DNA of 47,839 bases from JBBRCX01 sp038204465. Lineage in GTDB: Bacteria; Planctomycetota; Phycisphaerae; Tepidisphaerales; Tepidisphaeraceae. Under the pieces are notes generated by a model. It ran no database searches. It saw only the letters and a program-made list of their open reading frames with translations, and had not been told where the DNA came from. Numbering within the stretch: the stretch's first letter is position 1; each line of letters starts with the position of its first letter. The stretch covers positions 1 through 47,839 of the forward strand of contig JBBRCX010000026.1 in NCBI GenBank assembly GCA_038204465.1, in the 5' to 3' direction. The position numbers and the translations under genes are program-made. Positions 18,586 to 26,578 of the stretch are shown here, piece by piece.

Positions 18586-18689
18586 GGGGTACGATCACAG
18601 CGAGAACGGCTCCGTTCAACACCGTTGCGGTGCTTGCTGCCTGGCTGCGGCACGGATGACCAGCGCTGGATCCAGCCGAAGGAAAAGGA

Positions 18690-19409
18690 ATGCGTCTTGC
18701 GTTGATGGCATTAGCCGCTCTGTGCACGTTCGCACAAATTGCGCCCGCGCAGACCACCCAGCCGGCGGGGAATGCCGCGGCCCTGGAGCTGCGCGCGACG
18801 CAGGCATTCAACCGTGGCGAATACGCGATCGCGCTGCCGATGCTCAGGAAGCTCGAACAGGAATTGAGCGGCGACGTGAACCGCATCGGGCCGGTGCAGG
18901 AGCGGATACGCGTTTGCGAAAAGAACCTGACGAAGCCGCCCGCAGATCCGCAGGCGACAGCGAGCGAGCGGCCGGCTGCGACGGATCCGCCCACCGCCGA
19001 AAGCCGCAAGGTCCACCCAGCACCCAAGGCAGGCGAGACAGTTGAGATTGGGATCAAAGAGCTCGGCAATTTTGAGTACGACGCGGAAATGGGCGGAAAC
19101 ATTCCGGGCGACGTGAAGCGACTCACCGGCGCGAAGGTGCGTCTGCACGGGTTCATGATCCCAATGGACCAGGCGGAGAGCATCACGCAGTTTGCGCTTG
19201 TGCCCAGCCTGTTCGCCTGCTGCTACGGACAGCCGCCCCAGGTGCAGCATACGATTGTGGTGAATTGCCCGAAGGGCAAGGCTGTCAGCTATTGCCCGGA
19301 TGAACTTGTGGTGGAGGGGAAGCTGACGGTCGATGAAAAGAAGGACGACGGCTACATCACCAGCATCTTCCAGGTGGAAGTCAGCAGCGTGAAGCCGTTA
19401 CCCAGATAG
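18690..19409 (+). CDS. Exported DUF3299-type protein
   Basis: A 239-residue protein with a signal peptide (MRLALMALAALCTFAQIAPA), a short helical TPR-like segment (33-78), a Pro/Ala-rich linker (82-115) and a C-terminal domain from about residue 122. The domain shows ELGNFEYD, GGNIPGDVKRLTGAKVRLHGFMIP (split for reading), ITQFALVPS, and the signature FACCYGQPPQVQHTIVV with Cys177-Cys178, which I recognise as the DUF3299 pattern. The vicinal cysteines could bind metal or form a disulfide; this is inference. AAGGA lies 6 bp before the ATG. In other bacteria DUF3299 genes can sit beside LolD/MacB-like ABC genes, as here. A paralogue follows directly. Confidence 0.8.
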   Translation: MRLALMALAALCTFAQIAPAQTTQPAGNAAALELRATQAFNRGEYAIALPMLRKLEQELSGDVNRIGPVQERIRVCEKNLTKPPADPQATASERPAATDPPTAESRKVHPAPKAGETVEIGIKELGNFEYDAEMGGNIPGDVKRLTGAKVRLHGFMIPMDQAESITQFALVPSLFACCYGQPPQVQHTIVVNCPKGKAVSYCPDELVVEGKLTVDEKKDDGYITSIFQVEVSSVKPLPR

Positions 19410-19447
19410 AATCAGTCGAGGTGATCATCCTGTCAGTTAAGTGAGGA

Positions 19448-20038
19448 ATGAAGAGCATGGCAACGATAATGAACGACGTCCCGGCGCCCGCCAGCGGCGC
19501 GGGTGCGAATGTCAGCCCAGGCTACGCGGCGCCGCGGCGTCGAGGCATCGGGATCAACTTCCGCCTGGTCGCGTTTCTGGCGATCCTCTCGGTCCCGTTC
19601 TTCTGGGTCCTTTATGTCTTCCTCGACCAGGCGATCCACGGTGGAGTCAACGACCACGGCTCGTACGCGACGGTCGACCTGAAGTCGATGGGCAACTTCC
19701 CCTTCGACCCTGTGCAAGGCACGTACAAGGACATCCCCAAGCGCTTCATGGCCCTCGATGGCCGCAGGGTCGAGCTCGAAGGGCAGATGTATGCCCCCAA
19801 TGCGGCTGGGGAAACGGTGAATGAGTTCCAGCTCGTTTACAACATCCAGAAGTGCTGCTTCAGTGGCCCCCCCAAGGTGCAGGAGCGAGTTTTTGCGATC
19901 GTCCCGAGCAACAAGACGGTGCGCTATTTCGGCCAGGAAGTGAAAGTGACCGGCGTCCTCCACGTCAACATTCAGAAGCCCGCCGGCGAGGCGACCACGA
20001 TCTATACGTTGGACGTGATCAAGGTCAAGCCGCTTTGA
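19448..20038 (+). CDS. Membrane-anchored DUF3299-type paralogue
   Basis: A 196-residue protein with a cytoplasmic N-terminus, one membrane segment (about 38-60, FRLVAFLAILSVPFFWVLYVF) and an extracytoplasmic domain clearly related to the preceding gene product: KSMGNFPFD against KELGNFEYD, ALDGRRVELEGQM against LTGAKVRLHGFMI, EFQLVYNIQKCCFSGPPKVQ against QFALVPSLFACCYGQPPQVQ, and both end in KVKPL or SVKPL. The Cys pair (136-137) and the following G-PP-VQ are conserved. It is a tandem duplicate specialised as an anchored partner. Start 19448 or the in-frame ATG at 19457 are both possible. The operon ends here and meets the DUF2231-like gene head-on 15 bp later. Confidence 0.78.
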   Translation: MKSMATIMNDVPAPASGAGANVSPGYAAPRRRGIGINFRLVAFLAILSVPFFWVLYVFLDQAIHGGVNDHGSYATVDLKSMGNFPFDPVQGTYKDIPKRFMALDGRRVELEGQMYAPNAAGETVNEFQLVYNIQKCCFSGPPKVQERVFAIVPSNKTVRYFGQEVKVTGVLHVNIQKPAGEATTIYTLDVIKVKPL

Positions 20039-20053
20039 AGACCATACGATCTG

Positions 20054-21313
20054 CTAGAGATGCGCGGGAGCGCCGATATCTGACGCCGCCACATTTGAGC
20101 TCGATGCCGGCTGCCGCAGCCTGTAGAACGGGCCCTCGCCCTTGTACGTGTCGGGCTGATCGTAGAGCAGCAGGATTCCCAACCAGATCTGCGCCGCTAC
20201 CACCACGATCAACAACAGCGCAAACAGCCCCAGCAGAAAGCTATGCCGGCTGGCCCCGCGCGCCAGCAGCGCGAGGATCAGCGGAAGCACGATCAACGAT
20301 CCCGCGCCGATGACATGCGCCAGGCGGCGCACCGTGTTCGGGTTGACCACGTTCGCCCAGAGCACTTTGGGCGCCCATCCCACGTCCTGCGCCAGCACCC
20401 ACCAGCCTGCGCCGGCGGTTAAAATTCCGAAGAGAACGGCCAACAGCCAGAAGCGCGCGGCCGGGACAAGGACCGGCCCCCTGCCGACCCTGGCGTCCGG
20501 GTTGAGCGAGCGCGCCATGTCCATGCCGTAGGGCTGCGTCGTCTCCAGCGTGACGAAGGCCCGTGCTGAGGCGACGTCTTCGTCTGGCAACTCGTTTGCC
20601 GTTACCACGGCGCGGATTGAGAGCCCGACCGATGCGAGCGCCACCGCCACCATCAAGCCCGCCAGCAGCACATGGGTCTGAAGCGGCGGGGCGTAATACT
20701 CGATCTGCTTCCGCAACTTCTTTTCGGTTTGTTCGCGCGCGGCCGCCGCGCCGACCGGCGCCTCCGACCGCGCTGACGTGCCCTCGTCATACGATGGCAG
20801 TTTGGTAGCCGTCCCGTAACGGTACACCACTTCTCCGCCGAACCACGCGCCGGAGGCAAACAGTCCGAGGCTGATCAGCAGCAGCAGGAGCAGCGGGAGA
20901 TGCAGGGCGCGCCGGGCGCGGTTGGAACATCCCAGGCCGACCACGGCGGCGAAGACGGCCAGCGCCGTCCCGATCCCTTGAAGCCAGGCGTGCCGGCTGA
21001 GCATGTGCCACTGCTCGGGCGTCAGCTGCGTCGCCGCCGCCAACTCATGCCATGGCCCGCTCTGCTTCCCGTCCGCAATTGCCTCAGGGGGAAGCGAACG
21101 ACGGGCGACGTCGGCCAGCGCGTAGAGGCCTGTGAACGCCGATGGGATGCTTGCCAACGCGCCAAGCAGAATCATCCATCGCGCCGCGGTCCGCACGCTG
21201 CTGCGACGGTAGAGGAAGCTGAACAGCTCCAGCAGCACGCCCAATACGAACACGCCGAGCGGGTAGTGAATCAGGATGACGTGCAGATTGGGATTGATGA
21301 ATTCCTTTTCCAA
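20054..21313 (-). CDS. DUF2231-like multi-pass membrane protein
   Basis: About 419 residues with roughly eight membrane segments. The N-terminal part (NPNLHVILIHYPLGVFVLGVLLELFSF, shown here in pieces as HVILIHYPLGVF) matches the DUF2231 family, whose conserved His in HxPxG-like context may bind heme or metal; a second half has another three or four segments including LAHVIGAGSLIVLPL. Histidines in membrane helices are frequent, which fits a cytochrome-like or metal-handling role, but this is inference. The TTG at 21313 is chosen because GGAG lies 6 bp upstream and it places the first helix properly; the open frame extends further to 21505 without protein-like sequence. It is convergent with the ABC/DUF3299 set. 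Confidence 0.75.
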   Translation of the reverse strand: MEKEFINPNLHVILIHYPLGVFVLGVLLELFSFLYRRSSVRTAARWMILLGALASIPSAFTGLYALADVARRSLPPEAIADGKQSGPWHELAAATQLTPEQWHMLSRHAWLQGIGTALAVFAAVVGLGCSNRARRALHLPLLLLLLISLGLFASGAWFGGEVVYRYGTATKLPSYDEGTSARSEAPVGAAAAREQTEKKLRKQIEYYAPPLQTHVLLAGLMVAVALASVGLSIRAVVTANELPDEDVASARAFVTLETTQPYGMDMARSLNPDARVGRGPVLVPAARFWLLAVLFGILTAGAGWWVLAQDVGWAPKVLWANVVNPNTVRRLAHVIGAGSLIVLPLILALLARGASRHSFLLGLFALLLIVVVAAQIWLGILLLYDQPDTYKGEGPFYRLRQPASSSNVAASDIGAPAHL

Positions 21314-21433
21314 TGGGATCTCCGATCGTGAAGGGCTGCGGCCGAAGATATCCGCGCAGGGGATCGGGTGTCTACTTTTCGTAACCGCGGCTCGGCACGA
21401 TGCGCCATTGGGCGCGCAGCAGCAGTGGCAGCA

Positions 21434-21456
21434 CAAAAACCGCCCCCTCCTGCGGT
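21434..21456 (-). terminator. Probable terminator of the PEP-CTERM-like gene
   Basis: On the minus strand ACCGC and GCGGT form a short stem around a 10-nt loop, followed by TTTTTG, 12 bp after the stop of the gene at 21468. It is short but GC-rich with a proper U-tract. Confidence 0.55.
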
Positions 21457-21467
21457 GAAAGCGGGAT

Positions 21468-22226
21468 TTATCGCGACTGGCGGGTGAACACGGCGGCGCT
21501 GCCAAGGGCTACCAGGGTCGAGAGGCCTTGCCAAACGGCCGGCGGCAGCGGGATGCTGCTGGTGGGAATGTCGGTGACGCTCAGGGAGAAGTTGACGCTG
21601 TAGTAGGCCGAACTGCCGTCGAGGATGCCCTTGCCGGAAGCGTCGAGCGAAAGTGTGTACTGGCCCGGCTCGAGGACGCCAATGCGGTTGATGGTGGCGC
21701 CGTCGCCGCGACCGAGGCCGGCAACGTCGCTTGTGAGCTTCCGGTCGCCGGAGAGCACGACCGAAGCAAACGCGTCGCCGGAGGCGCCGATCGCGCCGCC
21801 GAGGCTGTACTGCACCGGCATTCCACTGACGCGGAAGATCAAATCAAAGCGGCTGTCGCCCGTAGCGGTTGCCCCCGCGGCCCTGTCGGCGCCGGCGGTG
21901 ATGGACCCTTCGGCGAACCCGCCGCCGAACACGCCCGCGTCCGTGCTTGCCATCGATTCCTGGTGCGCCGAAGACTTGGCCGCGATGCCGTCGGACGAAT
22001 GGTTCTCGATCGAATTGGCAAAATGGTCAGCCGCGGTCGTGCCATCGGATGTGTCGTAGATGTCGGCGCCGGCCTTTCCAACAATGTGGATCGACGTTTG
22101 CCGCGAAAGGAGCGTCGGGCCCGCCTTGATCAGCATCGAGCCGGCGTTAGCGGTGGACGCAATGCCGGCGACGATGGCGAGAGTTCCGAGGAGAATGATC
22201 GCGGAGCGGACGCTGAACTGCTGCAT
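21468..22226 (-). CDS. PEP-CTERM-like exported protein
   Basis: A 252-residue secreted protein with a signal peptide (MQQFSVRSAIILLGTLAIV...ANA). The body is Gly/Ala/Ser-rich and beta-prone. The C-terminus has the PEP-CTERM-like layout: PLPPAVWQGL, a hydrophobic stretch LSTLVALGSAAVF and a basic tail TRQSR. In Phycisphaerae such PLPPAxW variants replace the classical VPEP, and an exosortase is expected to process the tail; none is encoded in this window. ATG 22226 follows AAGGA by 7 bp; a TTG three bases earlier is less likely. A terminator follows. The gene diverges from the SDR gene. Surface or extracellular matrix role inferred. Confidence 0.8.
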   Translation of the reverse strand: MQQFSVRSAIILLGTLAIVAGIASTANAGSMLIKAGPTLLSRQTSIHIVGKAGADIYDTSDGTTAADHFANSIENHSSDGIAAKSSAHQESMASTDAGVFGGGFAEGSITAGADRAAGATATGDSRFDLIFRVSGMPVQYSLGGAIGASGDAFASVVLSGDRKLTSDVAGLGRGDGATINRIGVLEPGQYTLSLDASGKGILDGSSAYYSVNFSLSVTDIPTSSIPLPPAVWQGLSTLVALGSAAVFTRQSR

Positions 22227-22286
22227 CAACTTTTCCTTGAAGAGTTAACTCGTTTATCGGTCCGGTCCGGAAAATGCCGGTAGAAA

Positions 22287-22325
22287 ATGCCCCTCGGATA
22301 AACCTCCGAACCGCCTTCGGGGCAT
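22287..22325 (+). promoter_or_regulatory. Two-level hairpin in the SDR gene leader
   Basis: ATGCCCC (22287-22293) pairs with GGGGCAT (22319-22325), and inside it TCGG (22294-22297) can pair with CCGA (22306-22309). The structure lies about 70 bp upstream of the SDR start in a divergent intergenic region, without a U-tract. It may be a leader RNA element; no riboswitch class was recognised. Just before it the 9-mer gaaaatgcc occurs twice (22269 and 22284 region). Confidence 0.35.
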
Positions 22326-22393
22326 CGTTTCTCTGGAATGTCCGCGCATCTCGCCCGCTCTGCCGCGCGGAGCGACGGCTCTATACTGCAGAG

Positions 22394-23206
22394 ATGGTCA
22401 GGAACCTCTCAGACATGGTGGTGGTCATTACGGGCGCGAGCTCAGGCATCGGCCGCGCGCTGGCTGAAACGCTGTCGCGGCATGGCGCGAAGCTGGCGCT
22501 GGCGGCGCGCCGGATCGATCGTCTGGAGGCCCTTAACCAGGCGCTGGGCGGGCAGCACCTGTGCGTGCAGACGGACGTGTCGGAGCCGGCCCAGTGTGAA
22601 CAGCTGATCGGGCGCACGATCGACAGCTTCGGCCGGCTCGACACCCTCGTCTGTAATGCCGGGTATGGCTTGCCCAGAACGGTGGCGAAGACTACGGCCG
22701 AGCAGATGCGGCAGATCTTTCAGACAAATGTGTTCGGCACGACGGACTGCATCCGCGCAGCCGTCCCCCGAATGCTTGCGCAGCAGCCGCGCGACGGGCT
22801 GCGTGGGCAGATCATGATCGTGTCGTCGGCCGCCGCGCGCCGCGGTTTGCCCTACTACGGCCCCTATTCAGCGACGAAAGCCGCTCAGCTCGCGCTGGCC
22901 GAAGCCCTGCGGGTGGAGCTGAAAGCCAAAGCGATCGCGGTCACCAGCGTGCAGCCGATTCTGACCGAGACGGAATTCCCCGAAGCCGCCCGCCGCGCCG
23001 CTGGCATCGACCTTCCCGCCGGCGGCCCGCGCGAGTTTCAGCAGTCGGCCGCGACCGTCGCGCAGAAGATGCTTCGCGCGATCCGGCGCCCCGTACCCGA
23101 AGTATGGCCCTTCGCGCCCACGCGCTGGCTCCTCGCGCTGGGCATGCTCATGCCGTGGGTTACCGACCACTTCATGGCGATGCGCCTCAAGGCTTATCAG
23201 CGCTGA
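22394..23206 (+). CDS. Short-chain dehydrogenase/reductase
   Basis: A 270-residue classical SDR. Seen: the NAD(P)-binding TGASSGIG near residue 13, NAG in VCNAGYG, the catalytic Ser in IVSSAAARRG, and the YxxxK pair in YSATKAAQLALAEALRVEL. RR in AARRIDRLE after the second strand suggests NADP preference. The C-terminal tail (after about 215) is hydrophobic and basic (WLLALGMLMPWVTDHFMAMRLK) and may touch the membrane, as in lipid-acting SDRs. The ATG at 22394 was chosen by family start; the frame extends upstream through the hairpin. The substrate is unknown. It is convergent with the MltA gene. Confidence 0.9.
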   Translation: MVRNLSDMVVVITGASSGIGRALAETLSRHGAKLALAARRIDRLEALNQALGGQHLCVQTDVSEPAQCEQLIGRTIDSFGRLDTLVCNAGYGLPRTVAKTTAEQMRQIFQTNVFGTTDCIRAAVPRMLAQQPRDGLRGQIMIVSSAAARRGLPYYGPYSATKAAQLALAEALRVELKAKAIAVTSVQPILTETEFPEAARRAAGIDLPAGGPREFQQSAATVAQKMLRAIRRPVPEVWPFAPTRWLLALGMLMPWVTDHFMAMRLKAYQR

Positions 23207-23246
23207 CGCGCCGCCGCGCGGGCTGGATTGGCGATTTGCAAAGGCG

Positions 23247-24494
23247 CTATCGCGTCGGCGCCGTCGTCGGATAGCGCGCGACCAACTGCGGCTTCAGCGC
23301 CAGGTAATACAGTTTTCCCGCATGCAGCTGATGTCCCGCGAGGCGCTCCGCCTGCGGCCCCACGCCCATGTAGATGTCGCACCGGCCGGCAGCGCGGATC
23401 GCGCCGCCGGTGTCCTGATCGAGCATGATGCCGCGGTAGTCGCGCGTTTCTCCCGAAACGCCAGGCACGCGCACCATTAGAAACGCCGGCATTGCCCGCG
23501 GGTACACACCCTTGTCGGTCGCGATGCTCGCCATCGGGGTGACCGGCACATTCAGGCTGCCAAACGGCCCGCCGGGCCGTTCGGTAAAGAAGACCGTGCG
23601 CTGGTTCAGCCACAGGTATCTGTCCATGTCGCCCGGGTGCGACTGGAAATACGAGCGCAGCGACTTGAGCGACAAGTCCTGCTTGCGAATGACTCCATCG
23701 GCCACCATTCGCTGTCCTGGACTCGTGTAGGGGAGACCATTGCTGCCGGCGTAGCCCACCTCGTCAATGCGCCCGTCGTGCAGCCGCAGCCGCGCCGACC
23801 CCTGCACCGTAATGACGTATGCCTCCCAGCGGCTCGAAAGCCACACCAGCTCCTGGCCCGCGACCTGGCCCGATTCGATCTGCTGGCGTGTGTAGTACGG
23901 GACGGTCTGGCCGTCAGCGGTGCGCCGGGCGGCCGATTCAGGATTGGCCGGATCGCTCATCAGGTCCGCCGGCCGTTTGTAGAGCGGCCAGCGATAGACG
24001 CCGTCATTCGTCAGACTCGCATCGTAGATTGGCGTGAAGTAGCCCGTGAAAAGTACTTTGCCGGTCGGCGCGCCGTTCGCGTCGGGCGCGCCGGCGCTGC
24101 CATACACGTCAAACTGCTGTCTCACCGCGGACGCAAACGACACGTGACGGTCGCCCGCGCCATCATCCACCAGCTCCCGAAGCGCCCGCAAGGTCGCCAC
24201 CGCGCGATCGTGGGTAATGTCGAGGTACGGAAAGAACGCCCGGCTGCTCGGCGTCTGAAGATATGCGAGGCTGTTGTCAATCGAAGACCGCAGCGCCGCC
24301 GGATCCGCGCCGGCGGAAGAGAAGTCCGGATACTCAGCTGGGGAAAGTTTCCGCAGCGCCACCTGTCCCGCGGGAAGCGGCTGCGCGTAATCGATCTTTG
24401 CAGCCGGTTGCTTCGGCCGGCAACCACCGAGCGGCAGGGTGCACAGAAGCAGCAGGATCAATTGAAGGTCGCAACCGGATTTGTTCAGCCGCAC
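23247..24494 (-). CDS. mltA: MltA-type membrane-bound lytic murein transglycosylase
   Basis: A lipoprotein of about 415 residues that should cleave the MurNAc-GlcNAc bond of peptidoglycan, forming 1,6-anhydroMurNAc, in the periplasm. Signal and lipobox: LQLILLLLCTLPLGGC. Domain features: GYFTPIYDAS early in the MltA domain, the central beta-barrel insert, and the C-terminal 3D-type block DTGGAIRAAGRCDIYMGVG, where the Asp in CDIYMG corresponds to the catalytic Asp. The start is a GTG at 24494 with AAGGA 5 bp upstream, which places the lipobox about 25 residues in; the longer frame upstream overlaps lipA and lacks protein-like sequence. It follows lipA by 77 bp on the same strand and may share its transcript. 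Confidence 0.9.
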   Translation of the reverse strand: MRLNKSGCDLQLILLLLCTLPLGGCRPKQPAAKIDYAQPLPAGQVALRKLSPAEYPDFSSAGADPAALRSSIDNSLAYLQTPSSRAFFPYLDITHDRAVATLRALRELVDDGAGDRHVSFASAVRQQFDVYGSAGAPDANGAPTGKVLFTGYFTPIYDASLTNDGVYRWPLYKRPADLMSDPANPESAARRTADGQTVPYYTRQQIESGQVAGQELVWLSSRWEAYVITVQGSARLRLHDGRIDEVGYAGSNGLPYTSPGQRMVADGVIRKQDLSLKSLRSYFQSHPGDMDRYLWLNQRTVFFTERPGGPFGSLNVPVTPMASIATDKGVYPRAMPAFLMVRVPGVSGETRDYRGIMLDQDTGGAIRAAGRCDIYMGVGPQAERLAGHQLHAGKLYYLALKPQLVARYPTTAPTR

Positions 24495-24571
24495 TGGGGT
24501 CCTTCCCGAAGGCCGCCACGATAGTGAACCGACATCGGATCGCCAGAAACAGATGAACGGCAGCTCACTTT

Positions 24572-25495
24572 TTATCCCACCGCTGCATGGGCCTGGACTT
24601 GTTTCTCGGCGTGGTAGCTGCTGCGCACGAGCGGGCCGGACTCCACGTGGCGCAGGCCGCGGGCTTCGCCGCGAAGCTTCCATGCGGTGAACTCTTCAGG
24701 ATGGACCCAGCGGCTGACCGGCAGGTGGTTGGCCGTCGGTTGCAGGTATTGGCCGAGAGTGAGAATGTCGACGCCGATCGACACCAGATCGTCGATCACC
24801 GAATCGATCTCGTCGGCCTGTTCGCCCAAACCGAGCATCATCCCCGTCTTGGTGACCCGGCCCTGTGCCTTGGCGATTTGAAGCAGTTGAAGGGAACGGC
24901 GGTACTTGGCCTGCGGGCGCACCTGCCGGTAGAGGCGCGGGACCGACTCGATGTTGTGGTTGAGGATGTCGGGTCTCTCGTCAAGCACTTTTTGCAGCGC
25001 GCCCCAGTCGCCGCAGAAGTCGGGGATGAGCACCTCAACGCTGGTGCCGGGCGACTGCAGCCGCACCTGGCGGATCGTTTCCGCCCAGACGGCGGCGCCG
25101 CCATCCGGAAGCTCGTCGCGATTGACGCTGGTGATGACGGTGTGCTTCAGCGCCATCCTCGCCACCGCTCGGCCAACCCGCCGCGGCTCGTCCAGATCGA
25201 GCACGCTCGGCCGGCCCGTCGCGATGTGACAGAACCCGCACGAGCGCGTGCAGACGTCGCCGAGGATCATGAGCGTCGCGGTACCGGCCGACCAGCACTC
25301 GCCCATATTCGGGCACTTGGCCGATTGGCAGACCGTATGCAACTTCTCGTCGTTGACCAATTTCAGCAGCCGGCCGTATTCCTCGCCCGCCGGCATCTTC
25401 ATTTTCAGCCACGCCGGCTTGCGCCCCACGCCGGGCGCCGGCAGCGCCGATTCCGGTTCCATTGAAAGGACCAGGTGGTTTAATGAGACGCTCAT
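24572..25495 (-). CDS. lipA: Lipoyl synthase
   Basis: A radical-SAM enzyme of 307 residues that inserts two sulfurs into octanoyl-protein to form the lipoyl cofactor. Both iron-sulfur motifs are intact: the auxiliary cluster CQSAKCPNMGEC (CX4CX5C) and the radical-SAM cluster CTRSCGFC (CX3CX2C). The C-terminal RSSYHA supplies the serine ligand of the auxiliary cluster. Further family blocks are TSVNRDELPDGGA, HNIESVPRLYRQVRP and MLGLGEQ. Length and start are normal. It diverges from the YmdB-family gene (120 bp) and is followed by the MltA gene. The usual partner lipB is not in the window. Confidence 0.96.
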   Translation of the reverse strand: MSVSLNHLVLSMEPESALPAPGVGRKPAWLKMKMPAGEEYGRLLKLVNDEKLHTVCQSAKCPNMGECWSAGTATLMILGDVCTRSCGFCHIATGRPSVLDLDEPRRVGRAVARMALKHTVITSVNRDELPDGGAAVWAETIRQVRLQSPGTSVEVLIPDFCGDWGALQKVLDERPDILNHNIESVPRLYRQVRPQAKYRRSLQLLQIAKAQGRVTKTGMMLGLGEQADEIDSVIDDLVSIGVDILTLGQYLQPTANHLPVSRWVHPEEFTAWKLRGEARGLRHVESGPLVRSSYHAEKQVQAHAAVG

Positions 25496-25615
25496 CCGGC
25501 ACCGATCTTAGGAAAAGCGGGAACGGCGAGCAAACAGGTCGTCGCGATGTTCCACCGCGTCCCGCGCCTCTGTCTGCTATGCGCGGCCGGTTCCGCCCAT
25601 TATATTCGCTGCCGC

Positions 25616-26470
25616 ATGCCCTTGCGGATTCTGTGTCTTGGCGACATTGTCGGCCGCCCCGGCCGCCAGATCGTTCACCAGAAACTGCCGGCGCTCGTGC
25701 GCGAGCGTGCTGTCGACCTGGTTGTCGCCAACGCCGAGAACATCGCCGGCGGAAGCGGGATCACCACCAACCTGTTTCACAAGATCCGCGCTTATGGAAT
25801 TGACGTGGTCACGCTCGGTGACCACATCTATAAGAAGGCCGACATCATCCCCACGCTGCAGATCAGCGAGCGCATCGTGCGGCCGGCGAACCTCTCGTCC
25901 AACGCGGCGGGCCGGCCCTTTACGGTGGTTACGACCAACACCGGCGTGAGCGTCGCCGTCTTCTCGCTGCTTGGCCGCATCTTCATGAACCTGCCGGCGG
26001 ACGATCCGTTCGCCGCCGCCGATTGGGTGTTGGAGCAGGTGCCCGATCACGTGCGCATCTGCGTTTGCGACCTTCATGCCGAGGCATCCAGCGAGAAGAT
26101 CGCACTGGGCCATTGGCTGGACGGGCGTTGCTCGTTCATCGTCGGCACGCATACCCACGTTCCAACCGCCGACGCAAAAATCCTCCCCGGCGGCAGCGCG
26201 TTCATCAGCGACTTGGGAATGTGCGGTCCATACGACTCGGTGCTGGGGCGGCGCAAGGACCGGGTGGTCAAATACATGTCGACCAACATGCCGCAGCCAT
26301 TCGACGTCGCTACCGGCGATGTGCGCCTCTGCGGAGCGCTGGCGGAGATCGATCCGGACACCGGCCGCGCGCTCTCGATCGAGCGGATTGAAGTGCAGGG
26401 CGAGAACGCGGAGCAGGCGTACGATGCGGATGATGCGCGCCCCGGCCAACCCCCTCAGACCGCCGATTGA
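25616..26470 (+). CDS. ymdB: YmdB-family metallophosphodiesterase
   Basis: A 284-residue protein of the TIGR00282/YmdB family, whose characterised members hydrolyse cyclic nucleotides such as cAMP. Seen: CLGDIVGRPGR (Asp10), ANAENIAGGSGIT (Glu41, Asn42), LGDHIYKK (Asp69, His70), CDLHAEASSEK, GTHTHVPTAD and ISDLGMCGP. In better-known members the motif at 67-70 is G-N-H, so Asn is replaced by Asp69 here; this residue normally binds the metals. The ATG at 25616 is the natural start of the fold; the open frame reaches back to 25547 into non-homologous sequence. It is cytoplasmic and divergent from lipA. Often found beside rny; that gene is not present here. Confidence 0.9.
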   Translation: MPLRILCLGDIVGRPGRQIVHQKLPALVRERAVDLVVANAENIAGGSGITTNLFHKIRAYGIDVVTLGDHIYKKADIIPTLQISERIVRPANLSSNAAGRPFTVVTTNTGVSVAVFSLLGRIFMNLPADDPFAAADWVLEQVPDHVRICVCDLHAEASSEKIALGHWLDGRCSFIVGTHTHVPTADAKILPGGSAFISDLGMCGPYDSVLGRRKDRVVKYMSTNMPQPFDVATGDVRLCGALAEIDPDTGRALSIERIEVQGENAEQAYDADDARPGQPPQTAD

Positions 26471-26485
26471 CTCGATTGTGAGCGC

Positions 26486-26578
26486 TTAGAAAAGAATGGG
26501 CTTGCCAAGCTTGCGCCGGATGACCTGAAATTGCCCGATGCGCATGGCGTCGTGCGTCGGGAGCATCGCCGCGAGGTG
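26486..26578 (-). pseudogene. Possible remnant of a DinB/YfiT-like protein C-terminus
   Basis: On the minus strand, directly after an in-frame TGA, about 30 codons read TATAHLAAMLPTHDAMRIG, QFQVIRRKLGKPILF and stop at TAA (26486-26488). The pattern H...M...HD..R.GQ...RR.LG.P is like the last helix of the DinB/YfiT/DUF664 fold, where a His ligand sits in such a helix. Upstream codons in the same frame (GNAWAMQIVHAK) could belong to the same gene interrupted by the stop. Too short for a firm call. Confidence 0.35.
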
